Source of the DNA: an uncultured Treponema sp.
GTDB lineage: Bacteria; Spirochaetota; Spirochaetia; Treponematales; Treponemataceae
Length of the DNA: 64,000 nt
Direction: 5' to 3'
Assembly (NCBI GenBank): GCA_946615905.1
Contig: CAMOIE010000004.1
Coordinates: 62,001 to 126,000, forward strand
Under the pieces are notes generated by a model. It had not been told where the DNA came from. It made no database searches and worked only from the letters and a program-made list of their open reading frames with translations. The position numbers and the translations under genes are program-made. Of the stretch, positions 45,791 to 54,384 are shown in pieces; position 1 is the stretch's first letter, and every line of letters starts with the position of its first letter.

Positions 45791-46519
45791 TTATTCTCCG
45801 TTTGCCTTTTCACCAGCCACCACCTCCAGCCTAAACCCAAATCCCCACACGGTCTCTATCTTGAGATTCTCGTCTTTTTCGCGGAGTTTTTTGCGAAGGC
45901 GCTTAACGAGGTCGTCGGTCGCGCGGGTGTCGGATTCCCAGTCGATTTGCCAGACTTCGTGCAACAGCTCCTTGCGGCTCACGGCCTTTCCCGCGTTGCG
46001 CGCAAGATGGGAGAGAAAGCTGAATTCGGCGCTCGTCAAGTGAATTTCCTCGCCCTTGACGAGAGCGCGGGGAACCAGAGGAAAAATCGAAAGAGAGCCG
46101 ACTTTGATTTCTTTTTGAGACTCCGCTTTCTGTGCGTTTTGTTCAGTTTGTGCGGAAACTCGGCGCAAAAGAGCCTTGACGCGGGCGACAAGTTCGAGCG
46201 GCAGAAAGGGCTTTGCCATATAGTCGTCGCTCCCGAGCGTAAGCCCCGCAACGCGGTCGAGCGGGCTGTCCTTCGCCGAAACGATGATAATCGGCAGGTT
46301 CGGGGAAGTGGCGCGGAGCGCGGAACAGACAGAAAGCCCGTCAGTTCCTGGCATCATAATGTCGAGGACGACAAGGTCTGCTTTCTTTGCCTCGAACGCA
46401 CGAAGAAGCGCGTCGCCGTCCGAGAAAACTTCGACCTCATACCCTTCGCGCGAAAGAAAAGCCTTCATCAGCGCGCGGATGTTCTCTTCGTCGTCTGCAA
46501 TGTAGATTGTCTGTGGCAT
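45791..46519 (-). CDS. OmpR/PhoB-family response regulator
   Basis: A 242-residue two-component regulator. The receiver domain has the acidic pocket DDEEN, phosphoacceptor Asp in LVVLDIMMPGTDGLS, and Lys in GSDDYMAKPF. The C-terminal winged helix (HLTSAEFSFLSHLARNAGKA; TRATDDLVKRLRKKLREKDE) is of the Trans_reg_C type that binds tandem direct repeats of about 11 bp. The start is set by GAGG before ATG 46519; the longer frame is not supported. Two TGCCACA boxes lie upstream. Its probable partner kinase is at 29846-31282. I infer that it controls the redox genes at 47913 and 61144. Confidence 0.93.
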   Translation of the reverse strand: MPQTIYIADDEENIRALMKAFLSREGYEVEVFSDGDALLRAFEAKKADLVVLDIMMPGTDGLSVCSALRATSPNLPIIIVSAKDSPLDRVAGLTLGSDDYMAKPFLPLELVARVKALLRRVSAQTEQNAQKAESQKEIKVGSLSIFPLVPRALVKGEEIHLTSAEFSFLSHLARNAGKAVSRKELLHEVWQIDWESDTRATDDLVKRLRKKLREKDENLKIETVWGFGFRLEVVAGEKANGE

Positions 46520-46585
46520 TGTGAACCTCGCTTTAGGGATATTGTATGCGATTTGCGGGAATTTTTCATCTATGGAGATGGAGAC

Positions 46586-46603
46586 TGCCACAATTTTGCC
46601 ACA
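46586..46603. promoter_or_regulatory. Two TGCCACA boxes, 11 bp apart, upstream of the response regulator gene
   Basis: TGCCACA starts at 46586 and 46597. The pair lies about 67 bp upstream of the regulator start and about 55 bp before the Fic promoter. The 11-bp period is that of OmpR/PhoB-type binding. Relative to the regulator gene the boxes are in reverse orientation, so autoregulation is possible but not shown. Confidence 0.6.
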
Positions 46604-46633
46604 GAATTGTGCTTGATTTGCTATCCGCATTTT

Positions 46634-46662
46634 CCGACAAAAACATAAAAATGTGCTATAAT
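46634..46662 (+). promoter_or_regulatory. Promoter of the Fic gene
   Basis: CCGACA (46634-46639), a 17-bp spacer and TATAAT (46657-46662), 21 bp before the Fic start codon. Confidence 0.55.
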
Positions 46663-46683
46663 GAACATAGCTGAGATATAGTT

Positions 46684-47769
46684 ATGAGCAAGATAACCGA
46701 CCCTGACCAGCCCACCCCTTGGTACATGGGCTTTGAAGAGTACGAAAGAATAAGCGAGCCTCACAAAAAGGAAAAGTCATTTGCCTGGACAACGGCAATC
46801 GGTTTGCAGGCTGTGGACGGGCTGACTCCTTCAAAATATCTTTTGGAAACCGCCCGCCGCAACATTGAAGGCCAAATTTCCATTCAAGAAGCCAACAGAA
46901 TTATTGAAGAATACTACCAAAGTGAACAAGGTCGCGAAGCAGAAAAGAACGGACGCACGGAAGAGGCGGATAAAGTCAGTGCAAGAATCGCAGAGATTTT
47001 GAATGACGGAACATTTACTTTTAAGCCGACCACGTTGCAGAATATTCACGAGCGTCTGTTCAAAGGGATTTATACATTTGCAGGAAAGGTTCGCGATTAC
47101 AACATAACAAAAAAAGAATGGGTCTTGGACGGCGACACGGTTTATTATTCAGATTTCAGGGAAATAAAAGAGTCCTTGAAATATGATTTTGAAAACGAAG
47201 CCAGTTTTTCATACGCTGATTCTTCTGACGCAGACTTTGTAAATCATTTTGCAAAGTTTATAAGCGGCATCTGGCAAGTTCACGCTTTCGGAGAGGGCAA
47301 TACCAGAACAACCGCAGTTTTTGCAATCAAGTATCTTCGCTTTCTTGGCCGCGACAAAGTAAACAACGAACCTTTCGCCGAAAATTCCTGGTATTTTAGG
47401 AATGCCTTGGTGCGGGCAAATTACAATTCCTCTTCAAAGGGAATAAACGGCGAGCCGTCGTTTTTGATAAAATTCTTTCGCAACCTGCTGTTGAATGAAA
47501 AGAACGAGCTTAAAAACCGCTATATGCACATTTATTGGAAAGGCGGGCAAAATCCGACTGTAAATCCGACTGTAAATCCGACTGTAAACAAATTGGACTC
47601 ACAGATAATCGAAGAAATGAAAAAAAATCCAAGAATCACCTATTCTGAACTTGCAAAGATTACCGGCAAAAACCGAGACACAATCGCCGTTCACATAAAG
47701 AAGATGACCGAAGCGGGAATTGTAAAACGCATCGGCCCAGACAAGGGCGGTCACTGGGAAGTGCTGTAA
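46684..47769 (+). CDS. Fic family protein with C-terminal winged helix
   Basis: A 361-residue protein. The Fic core carries the active-site motif HAFGEGNTRTTAVFAIKYL; the common HPFxxGNGR is HAFGEGNTR here, with His retained for AMP (or other nucleotide) transfer. The flap segment is around WVLDGDTVYYSDFREI. An N-terminal helix (LLETARRNIEGQISIQEANR) resembles the second half of VbhA-type antitoxins, though the inhibitory (S/T)xxxE(G/N) motif is not exact. After a linker of three NPTV repeats comes a winged helix ending GPDKGGHWEVL, almost identical to the end of the AlbA protein at 33033. Target and regulation are unknown. Confidence 0.85.
   Translation: MSKITDPDQPTPWYMGFEEYERISEPHKKEKSFAWTTAIGLQAVDGLTPSKYLLETARRNIEGQISIQEANRIIEEYYQSEQGREAEKNGRTEEADKVSARIAEILNDGTFTFKPTTLQNIHERLFKGIYTFAGKVRDYNITKKEWVLDGDTVYYSDFREIKESLKYDFENEASFSYADSSDADFVNHFAKFISGIWQVHAFGEGNTRTTAVFAIKYLRFLGRDKVNNEPFAENSWYFRNALVRANYNSSSKGINGEPSFLIKFFRNLLLNEKNELKNRYMHIYWKGGQNPTVNPTVNPTVNKLDSQIIEEMKKNPRITYSELAKITGKNRDTIAVHIKKMTEAGIVKRIGPDKGGHWEVL
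47551..47586. repeat. Three tandem 12-bp repeats in the Fic linker
   Basis: Three exact copies of AATCCGACTGTA encode NPTV units between the Fic core and the winged helix. The frame is preserved whatever the copy number. Confidence 0.95.
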
Positions 47770-47791
47770 AGCCCCCCCATACACACCATCC

Positions 47792-47848
47792 TGCCACAAT
47801 TTTGCCACATTTCCTCGTTTGCTTTGCCACAGGGAACTGGTTTACGAT
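47792..47848 (+). promoter_or_regulatory. Promoter of the UGSC-like gene with TGCCACA boxes
   Basis: TGCCACA starts at 47792, 47803 and 47825 (spacing 11 and 22). The last box ends 11 bp before the -10 element TACGAT (47843-47848), and no proper -35 is present, as in promoters activated by PhoB-type regulators. About 50 bp, including the bases between boxes, are nearly identical to 60935-60991. A GGTTTCGATACGC...ACTCAACC repeat follows in the leader. Confidence 0.75.
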
Positions 47849-47912
47849 ACAGTCACGGTGGTTTCGATACGCTTTCGCTACTCAACCACCACCGATTTTT
47901 TGGAGGCTGAAT

Positions 47913-49856
47913 ATGAATCAGAAAAACTCAATTCTACATGCAATATTTTTCACTTTGACGCTGCTTTCCGCGCCGCTAGCTTTTTCAGCGACGATTCCCG
48001 CACAAAGTGCGCCCGACTGCGCCGAAGAAGTCTGCCCGATTCCGAGCGCGAACGAGTCGGGAGAGCAGGTGTTCGCGATTGTCTCTCCGGTGGGCTATCA
48101 CAATGTGGAGATGATTAAGCAGGCCCTGCGCCCGACCACTCTCAAAGGAAAGCGGATTGCTCTCGTGGGCGGAAGCTTCAACGCTGACATCACGCACGCC
48201 GAACTTAAAAAGTGCATCCTCGAAAAATATCCCGACGCCAAAATCTTTCTTTTTGAAGAACTCGGCGAAGTGGTCTTGGCTGGGCCTTTTTCGGTCGAAG
48301 GGCAGAGCGCGAAGGTAAAAAAGTTCCAGAAAGAACTGAAAGACAAGAAAATCGACCTTGTGATTGCGGGAAACTGTGGCTGCGGACTTTGCACGGTCAA
48401 GGAGTCAGGATCTTCGATTGCCGCCGAGTACATCGGAATCCCGTCCGTCACCGTGGGCGCGCCCTCGTTCATCGCACAAATCCATTCGACAGGCGTAAAC
48501 CGCGGCGTACCAGTCCTGCGAACGGCAGAATACCCAGGAGCGTTCTCGTCACATTCGCCCGAGGAACTGCGCAAAAACGCCCGCCAAATCGTGTGGCCGC
48601 AAGTCGAAAAAGCACTCACCACGCAAATCACCGACGCAGAAATCAAGCAATACGCGCTTTCCGGAAAACGCCCCTACGACGAGACCGTCTACATCGGCAC
48701 TTTCAGCGAAGTCCAGGAATTCTGTGCTGTGAACGAATGGACTGACGGACTTCCAGTCGTTCCGCCGACCGACGAACTTATTTCAGAATACCTCAAATTC
48801 ACGCCATTCAAGGCGGACTTCAAAATCGGAACGATTGCCCCCGCCTACCGCGAAACGCTCTGCTACACAGTCGCCGCAAACGCCGTGATGTCGGGCGTTC
48901 CAAAAGAATTCATGCCAATCTGCGTCGCAATCGCACAGGGCTTGGGAAACGGAGAATTCCGCCGCACCCTCGCAAGCACGCACGGCTGGACTCCATACGC
49001 ATGGCTCAACGGCCCGCTCGCCCGACAGCTCGGAATCGACTCCGCGCAGGGAATGATCAGCGAGGAAAAAAACAAGGCTCTCGGACGATTCATCGATTTG
49101 GCAATGCTGAACATCGGCGGCTACTATGTCAAGGAAAACCGCATGGGCTCGTTCGGCTATCTGACCCCGTGGACATTCGCCGAAGACGAGGAAGCCTGCA
49201 AAAGGGCGGGCTGGGACCCGTACCACGTCACGCAGGGCTACAAACTGAACTCGAACACAATCACCCTCGGCTCCGCGCTCGAATGGGGAAACAACGTCAC
49301 GCCTTCGACCGACGACCCCGAGATGATAATGGGACTTTTGGCGTGGGACATCACCGAAAAACAGCAGAACGGACTCGGAAACACACAGCCGCAAGTCTTC
49401 CGTACCGTCTTCATCACAGAACCAGTCGCTCTCGACCTCGCCAAAAAATACAAGTCCAAGGACGCGCTCGAAGACGCCCTCATCGAAAACGCCCGCCGCC
49501 CACTGTGGATGCGAACCTGCGCCTACTACTGGGCCAACACCGGCAGCCGCCAGGACCAAAAACGCTCGTTCAACTCCGAATACCACTACCTCCTGCAAAA
49601 AGAGGACGAAAAGGCCGAACTCACCCCCACGCCATTCTGGCTCAAAGGCATCGTCAAGGACGAAAAAATCATGACAATCGCCACGATGAACAAAGGCCAG
49701 ACCCCGCTCCTCGTCACCGGAGACTCCGCCCGCAACAAGTTCCAGGTAATGCCCGGCGGAGGCTACGCCACAGTGGAGATAAAACTCCCCAAAAACTGGA
49801 ACGAGTTGGTTGAGCCACTGGGGTATGGGAAGATTGAGGAGTTTTGGTTGAAGTAA
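47913..49856 (+). CDS. Exported UGSC-like redox protein
   Basis: A 647-residue protein with a clear signal peptide (SILHAIFFTLTLLSAPLAFSA). The first domain (~residues 45-245) holds a Cys-rich loop, DLVIAGNCGCGLCTVKESGS, matching the place of the Sec/Cys motif in UGSC-family (seleno)proteins; here it is Cys throughout. A second domain starts WTDGLPVVPPTDELISEYL, a segment typical of proteins related to that family, and extends to the C-terminus. Activity is unknown; thiol chemistry is likely. GGAGG lies before ATG 47913; an upstream frame extension covers the promoter. The promoter shares regulatory boxes with the CXXC/4Fe-4S operon. The UGSC assignment is from memory of motif and order. Confidence 0.65.
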   Translation: MNQKNSILHAIFFTLTLLSAPLAFSATIPAQSAPDCAEEVCPIPSANESGEQVFAIVSPVGYHNVEMIKQALRPTTLKGKRIALVGGSFNADITHAELKKCILEKYPDAKIFLFEELGEVVLAGPFSVEGQSAKVKKFQKELKDKKIDLVIAGNCGCGLCTVKESGSSIAAEYIGIPSVTVGAPSFIAQIHSTGVNRGVPVLRTAEYPGAFSSHSPEELRKNARQIVWPQVEKALTTQITDAEIKQYALSGKRPYDETVYIGTFSEVQEFCAVNEWTDGLPVVPPTDELISEYLKFTPFKADFKIGTIAPAYRETLCYTVAANAVMSGVPKEFMPICVAIAQGLGNGEFRRTLASTHGWTPYAWLNGPLARQLGIDSAQGMISEEKNKALGRFIDLAMLNIGGYYVKENRMGSFGYLTPWTFAEDEEACKRAGWDPYHVTQGYKLNSNTITLGSALEWGNNVTPSTDDPEMIMGLLAWDITEKQQNGLGNTQPQVFRTVFITEPVALDLAKKYKSKDALEDALIENARRPLWMRTCAYYWANTGSRQDQKRSFNSEYHYLLQKEDEKAELTPTPFWLKGIVKDEKIMTIATMNKGQTPLLVTGDSARNKFQVMPGGGYATVEIKLPKNWNELVEPLGYGKIEEFWLK

Positions 49857-50148
49857 GGGATTTTTAAATTGGGCGTTCGTCGCAAACCTACGGTTTGCTT
49901 CACGAGTTTTGCATTTGCCGCAGCGCTGGAAACTTCGTTGCGAGAACCGCGTCAATTTTCGCTATGCGAAAACCTGCAAAACTCGCGCCGTCGGGCGTTT
50001 GCGAGAAATGCAAGGCATTTCTCGTTACGAGTTTGCTTTGCAAACTCGCGGATTCCGCTGTCGCTTCAGCCTCCGCACTTCCTCGCTTCGCTCGGTCGCT
50101 TGCGGTGGCCGCCTTCGGCGTGGCTCCATGCCCTAACGCGTGGAAAAT
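49857..50148. repeat. Extragenic palindrome-rich region
   Basis: No gene is seen. Several hairpins follow one another: GCAAACCTACGGTTTGC; GAGAAATGC/GCATTTCTC; ACGAGTTTGC/GCAAACTCGC; and GCGAAG/CTTCGC types. The GCGAGTTTGC palindrome is shared with 17880-17903. Strong GC and palindrome content suggests a repeat family with terminator or processing roles. Confidence 0.6.
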
Positions 50149-50892
50149 TCAACGTTTCATCGTAAATCTACATCTTGGATAATTTGCGCAACCGTAGAAA
50201 TCACCGTATTTTCCTTTGCGCAATTTCAATTCTCCGTTGCATCTCGGACAGATTAAATTACTCTCTTTCATCTTTTTTTCATAAATCGTGTCATTGATGT
50301 TTTTTATATGTTCTTTTTTAATCTTTTTATCGTCTATATTACTCTGATTCAGAATCGCAACAATCTTATCGACTTCTTCAATTGTCAGACACGGTGAAAC
50401 AGAAAGCCTGCGTATCGTTGCATTTAGTTGATTTGCATAAATTACAGGAGCGGACGATTCTATTTCTTTTAAGGTTGCACTTCCTGCAAAAACGACAATC
50501 GGAAAATACGGTAAATTTGGAAAATCAGTCAACATTTCCTTGAGTGCATAGATGTGGGAAAAATTCTGTTTTATAGGATTTCGGAACTGATGTTTTTCTT
50601 TGTAAAGAACTTGCATCCAGTTTTCGGCATTTTCTTTTCCGAAAATCCAGCCCTTGTAGTTTTTCGTTTCGATTACAAAAATACCGTAAACAGAAACCAC
50701 AACATGGTCGATTTGCGATGTCTTTCCAGATTTGTTCAGCAGAATCACATCGTTGAGGATTTTGTAATTTGTGCTGTCTAAAAACGACAAATTGAGCGCA
50801 ACACGCTTTTCACCAATCGAACCTTTTATCTGCGGAGATTTTATTTTGAGGAAGATGAAGAGAATTGCAATGATGAGGAAGATATATATCAT
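50149..50892 (-). CDS. NERD-domain protein with C-terminal topoisomerase-type zinc finger
   Basis: A 247-residue protein. It begins with a single membrane helix (IYIFLIIAILFIFLKIKSP). The NERD nuclease-related domain follows (GSIGEKRVALNLSFL; KTSQIDHVVVSVYGIFVIET with the Asp/Glu pair of a PD-(D/E)xK-like core; then NYKGWIFG). The last ~35 residues form a topoisomerase I-like zinc finger (CPRCNGELKLRKGKYGDFYG, then CANYPRCRF). The function is probably nucleic-acid processing at the membrane. Its start immediately follows the stop of the secreted-protein gene upstream, so the two are a unit. Confidence 0.85.
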   Translation of the reverse strand: MIYIFLIIAILFIFLKIKSPQIKGSIGEKRVALNLSFLDSTNYKILNDVILLNKSGKTSQIDHVVVSVYGIFVIETKNYKGWIFGKENAENWMQVLYKEKHQFRNPIKQNFSHIYALKEMLTDFPNLPYFPIVVFAGSATLKEIESSAPVIYANQLNATIRRLSVSPCLTIEEVDKIVAILNQSNIDDKKIKKEHIKNINDTIYEKKMKESNLICPRCNGELKLRKGKYGDFYGCANYPRCRFTMKR

Positions 50893-51489
50893 CTAAAGGA
50901 CTTCATCTTCTTTGTTTTCAACATCGTCTGCATTTGAAAATTCGTAGTCAATTATGAGACAAAATGAATAACCGTATTGCTTAGCTGGAGAAACATAAAG
51001 ACTTACATATGAAACATCATCTTTCATTTTTGCACCTTTGATATTTTCAGCCCAGACTGCACTTAATTCCCTTGCACCTTCTCTTAACGAATAAGACCAC
51101 TCGTCGTCTCCTTGATACAAATTGCTTCTATCAATCAATTCATCTGTTAATTCTGGCTTGCCATATATCGCTTCAACTCTGTGTTCAAAACTGTAAAAGG
51201 CATTTTGAGCTTCTTTTCCATATTTATCAGTAGAAATTTCATCTGATATTCCCCTGATTCTGTATAATCCATGCTCATCATTTATCCATGCAAGATAATA
51301 TTTGAATGTAGGGTGTTTCTTTTCTGGCAAAATAATATATCGGTCGTCATTTTCTAAGCGTTCGGGACGATTACCGCTGCAAGCCGCAGTCACTTCGGAA
51401 TAAGTCATGCCCATTTTCAAACCAAAAGGGGAAGCAAAAATTGAGATTGGCAATAAAGCAACAATTATAATCAGAATCAGTTTCTTCAT
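50893..51489 (-). CDS. Secreted protein of the FGLKMGMT family
   Basis: A 198-residue exported protein with a signal peptide (KKLILIIIVALLPISIFA) cleaved before SPFGLKMGMTYSEV. A paralogue at 57140-57724 shares FGLKMGMT, the KHP..(K/S)YY segment, the (YR/YQ)IR.ISD segment, a KYG..(A/I)QNAF segment and an acidic end. The repeated FGLKMGM beginning is typical of small treponemal periplasmic proteins of unknown role. Each copy neighbours a nuclease-related gene (NERD protein here, helicase-nuclease there). Confidence 0.7.
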   Translation of the reverse strand: MKKLILIIIVALLPISIFASPFGLKMGMTYSEVTAACSGNRPERLENDDRYIILPEKKHPTFKYYLAWINDEHGLYRIRGISDEISTDKYGKEAQNAFYSFEHRVEAIYGKPELTDELIDRSNLYQGDDEWSYSLREGARELSAVWAENIKGAKMKDDVSYVSLYVSPAKQYGYSFCLIIDYEFSNADDVENKEDEVL

Positions 51490-51533
51490 ATAAAAACTCC
51501 TAAATTAGATTATAACACAGTTTTAACAAAACA

Positions 51534-52478
51534 TCATTGTCTTTGTTTCTTTTGTTTTATGACTGTGAATTTTTGCTTTGTCAAAAGCGTAAAAAATTCA
51601 GCAAGTTCTGAAAGCGAAACAACCATGTTTTTGCTGATATTAAGTTGCCACCAATAATCAGTTGTTATTGTAATATTTGGATTAATCAACCGAGTTTGAA
51701 ATAATCTCATTGAAAAATCCACGAATTGACGTTGATGACCAACACAATGAACACAATTTGCGTCAGACTTCTTATATCCAAAGGGGCAGAGTTCACATAC
51801 AGATTGCTGTATGGAATCTAGATAGGCATTTCTTCCGTGAAGTTTAATATTCATCGGACAGTCTCGAACAATTCCACCAATTACAGGCTTATTAATTCCG
51901 TTTTTATCGATAAACTGCTTTTTATCGGCTATGGCCTTTTCTGTAAAATCTTCATCATAAATTGGGCGTATATTTTTTATATCAAATATCGCTTTTCTCA
52001 CTTCATCTTTAGTTTCAAAAAGCAATGCTGATAAATTTATTTCAAATGTTGTCAGTTTATGACTTTGAATTTTTGCAAATTTCTTCTCATCGACTGCATG
52101 AGAGACAAAGATTTCAATCGCAATCGGCTTTCCTTCGTATTCAGCATACAAATCGGGAATTATATCACCCAGATTCTTTTCTGCTTCAACCGTATTAACT
52201 TGAACAAATTCTATTTTTCCCTCACGGAAAGCTGGAATCCGTTTTTCTTCCATCACAATTTGTTTTGCTAGCAAGTGAAGTGCTGTCTGACTGCATTTTA
52301 TGCTGTCATTTCCGCTTGCATGGGCAAAGTGATGAATTTTAATTGTGCCTTTATTTTTTGCTACCAACGCCCCTTTACATTCTGCGCAAACGCAACCGCA
52401 ATTCTTGCCATTTGGAACATCTTCAATATAAGCAGATTTACCGTCAAGGGTGAGGGCTTGTAAAATGTAATGATTCAT
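51534..52478 (-). CDS. CoiA-like competence/nuclease-family protein
   Basis: A 314-residue protein. The N-terminal zinc-binding part (CGCVCAECKGALVAKNK, then HHFAHASGND) and the following SQTALHLLAKQIVMEEKRIP plus IPDLYAEYEGKPIAIEIFVS match the CoiA-like nuclease core (PD-(D/E)xK). Two further Cys pairs (CELCPFGYKK; CVHCVGH) lie near residue 220. CoiA promotes recombination during DNA uptake in competent bacteria; related proteins appear in mobile regions. No competence operon is near. It precedes the FGLKMGMT/NERD pair on the same strand by 44 bp. Confidence 0.7.
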   Translation of the reverse strand: MNHYILQALTLDGKSAYIEDVPNGKNCGCVCAECKGALVAKNKGTIKIHHFAHASGNDSIKCSQTALHLLAKQIVMEEKRIPAFREGKIEFVQVNTVEAEKNLGDIIPDLYAEYEGKPIAIEIFVSHAVDEKKFAKIQSHKLTTFEINLSALLFETKDEVRKAIFDIKNIRPIYDEDFTEKAIADKKQFIDKNGINKPVIGGIVRDCPMNIKLHGRNAYLDSIQQSVCELCPFGYKKSDANCVHCVGHQRQFVDFSMRLFQTRLINPNITITTDYWWQLNISKNMVVSLSELAEFFTLLTKQKFTVIKQKKQRQ

Positions 52479-52490
52479 TATTTTACCTCC

Positions 52491-53123
52491 CTATCTATTT
52501 TTATTTGCAATCATAGACCATTCGCCATATTCCGTTCCGTCAAATGCACGAACCCAGAAAAATTGGTCAGTTTGTTGTCGTCGGTACGAATATTTTATAG
52601 GTGAAAAATTTCCTGCAGCAAGCGGACGGGCAGTTGATATGTCATTTGTCATACTGCTGTAAACGAGGTAACTTTGTGCATATTCGACAGCATCAAAAGA
52701 AAAAGTCACATCTGAGCCAAGCAGATTGGGCATTATAAAGGCGTACAAATTTTTAGGTGCAGGAAGCAATTTCTCTTTCGGTTCTCTTGATTCGATTTTT
52801 ACTGTCTCTTGCTTTGCGGATTTAATCTTATAGATAGATTTGTCAAGTTGACGATGGGCAAATTGCAATTCAGATTCATTTGCTGTAGACAAGTCGTTCC
52901 ATTTTGAAAATCCTGAAATTCTGGAAATGATGTGCTGTGCGTTCATCAATGTAAACGAAAAATCTTCTTTTTCGTCTGGCAAACCAAAATCCGAAAATAT
53001 TTGAACAATGTCAAAATATTGCGGCTTATAACTGTAGTGATTTTCCAATTCACCAAAAAAGCGAGTCTTGTAATCTTTTAAAAGATTTTTTGCCTGAAGT
53101 TTAAAATAGTCGATGTGTTCCAT
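52491..53123 (-). CDS. Hypothetical protein with glyoxalase-related N-terminal motif and Fn3-like end
   Basis: A 210-residue protein in two parts. The first ~85 residues (MEHIDYFKLQAKNLLKDYKT; MNAQHIISRISGFSKWNDL) match a small helical module found in the Glyoxalase_8-type and related proteins, where it usually precedes another domain. After a charged linker, the last ~90 residues look like a fibronectin type III beta sandwich (VTFSFDAVEYAQSYLVYSSM to GTEYGEWSMIA). Role is unknown. It starts upstream of the CoiA-like gene (12-bp gap) and is likely co-transcribed with it. Confidence 0.5.
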   Translation of the reverse strand: MEHIDYFKLQAKNLLKDYKTRFFGELENHYSYKPQYFDIVQIFSDFGLPDEKEDFSFTLMNAQHIISRISGFSKWNDLSTANESELQFAHRQLDKSIYKIKSAKQETVKIESREPKEKLLPAPKNLYAFIMPNLLGSDVTFSFDAVEYAQSYLVYSSMTNDISTARPLAAGNFSPIKYSYRRQQTDQFFWVRAFDGTEYGEWSMIANKNR

Positions 53124-53421
53124 AATTGATTTCTCCTTATGGTTCGTATCAGAGTATTTTGTCTAAATTTTGGCTCGTATCCCATGCGACAAAAACAATG
53201 ACACTAAGGATAATCAATATAGTTTGGTATGATAAAATCTTTGCACGAGCTGCAAGCGTTACCAAGACGCTGATTTGAATATAGGGGATTTAAGTTCGGC
53301 TGTCAAGACATGGCAATACAAGGCAGAACAAACACCCGCCTTATTTTTTGTCAATAAAGTATTACTTTAATGACTTTTCCACAAATCCATGCTATATTTC
53401 TAAATGCTAGGAGGTATCGCT

Positions 53422-53658
53422 ATGGCTAGACCAATCAGAGAAACGCCCATTTTGTTCGGTGAGGACGCGCGCCGTTTTGAAGAAAAGATGCGAAACGCAA
53501 AGCCGACTATAACTCGGGAAGAATATGACGAAATGTACAAAAGTTATAAGGCGGTTTTAGCGGCTCTTGAACGCGGAGAAGCAGAGCGCAAGGCTTGGTT
53601 GGCACAGAAACGGGCTGCAGCAGCGGGAAGATTTGCCCACGCAGTTGCTCTACTTTGA
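53422..53658 (+). CDS. Antitoxin-like small protein
   Basis: A 78-residue protein starting MARPIRETPILFGEDARRFE. This opening (MA.PI..TP.L.GEDA..F) is common in small proteins encoded just before GNAT or PIN-type toxins and regarded as antitoxins. The remainder is a charged helix (ITREEYDEMYKSYKAVLAAL). AGGAGG lies before this ATG; TATATT about 28 bp upstream may be its -10 box. A GNAT gene follows 110 bp downstream. Pairing with it is inference. Confidence 0.6.
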   Translation: MARPIRETPILFGEDARRFEEKMRNAKPTITREEYDEMYKSYKAVLAALERGEAERKAWLAQKRAAAAGRFAHAVALL

Positions 53659-53768
53659 TTTGATGAGCATCAATTTGTAAAATCCAATCTGCTTGTGCCA
53701 CAAGCCAAACGACAAATCTCTTTCACGAACCCGCATTTTGCTATATACTGCAATCATCGGAGAAGCCC

Positions 53769-54302
53769 ATGAACGAATTAACCGCAAAGCGTGTAAGCAT
53801 TTTTCACCGAAATTTAAAAAACGCCCACACCTTGTTTCTTGCGGCTTTTCCAAAAGTTGAGCGGATGCCATTTGCATTTCTTATGTTCATGTCTCTTCTA
53901 CCAGACATTCACTATCGTTCTTATTATGATGGCAAAACCTTTGTGGGAACGGCCTTCTATGTTGAGTTCAAACACATCGTATATTTGGTGTATCTTGCAG
54001 TGGACGATTCGTTGCGGAGCAAGGGCTACGGTAGCATGATACTGACTTTGATAAAAGAAGATTATCCAGACAGAGATATTGTGCTTATGATTGAACCGCC
54101 TGACGATGCAGCCCCGAATGCGGAGCAGCGGCAAAAACGCTACGATTTCTACACGCGAAACGGAATCCTTGATACAGGCATTATAGGTCATCGAAATGAG
54201 CTAACCATGCTCATAATGTCTACACAGGTTCCTTTCCAGGAAAAAGAACTGATTGATTTTTTTAAGCACTATCACATGATGCCAGAACTGATTCGTAAAT
54301 AG
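53769..54302 (+). CDS. GNAT-family N-acetyltransferase
   Basis: A 177-residue GNAT enzyme. Acetyl-CoA-binding motif A is in DDSLRSKGYGSMILTLIKED, preceded by strand VYLVYLAV and followed by strand IVLMIEPP. The C-terminal YDFYTRNGILDTGII is the usual last part of the fold. The substrate is unknown; given the antitoxin-like gene before it, it may be a toxin that acetylates a tRNA or protein, but this is inference. A possible -10 box (TATACT) lies about 25 bp before the ATG. Confidence 0.75.
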   Translation: MNELTAKRVSIFHRNLKNAHTLFLAAFPKVERMPFAFLMFMSLLPDIHYRSYYDGKTFVGTAFYVEFKHIVYLVYLAVDDSLRSKGYGSMILTLIKEDYPDRDIVLMIEPPDDAAPNAEQRQKRYDFYTRNGILDTGIIGHRNELTMLIMSTQVPFQEKELIDFFKHYHMMPELIRK

Positions 54303-54384
54303 GGCGTTATCATCAAATCCACATCCTGTAACCGCCACGAAACAAACTTTGTTCTATAAATGAACACCACCCACGGAGGAAAAA

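Noticed and set aside
54318-54345. TGCCACA boxes upstream of the TlpA-like gene
   Set aside because: Only weak matches (TCCACA, CGCCACG) 16 bp apart, not at the 11/22-bp spacing of the two good sites.
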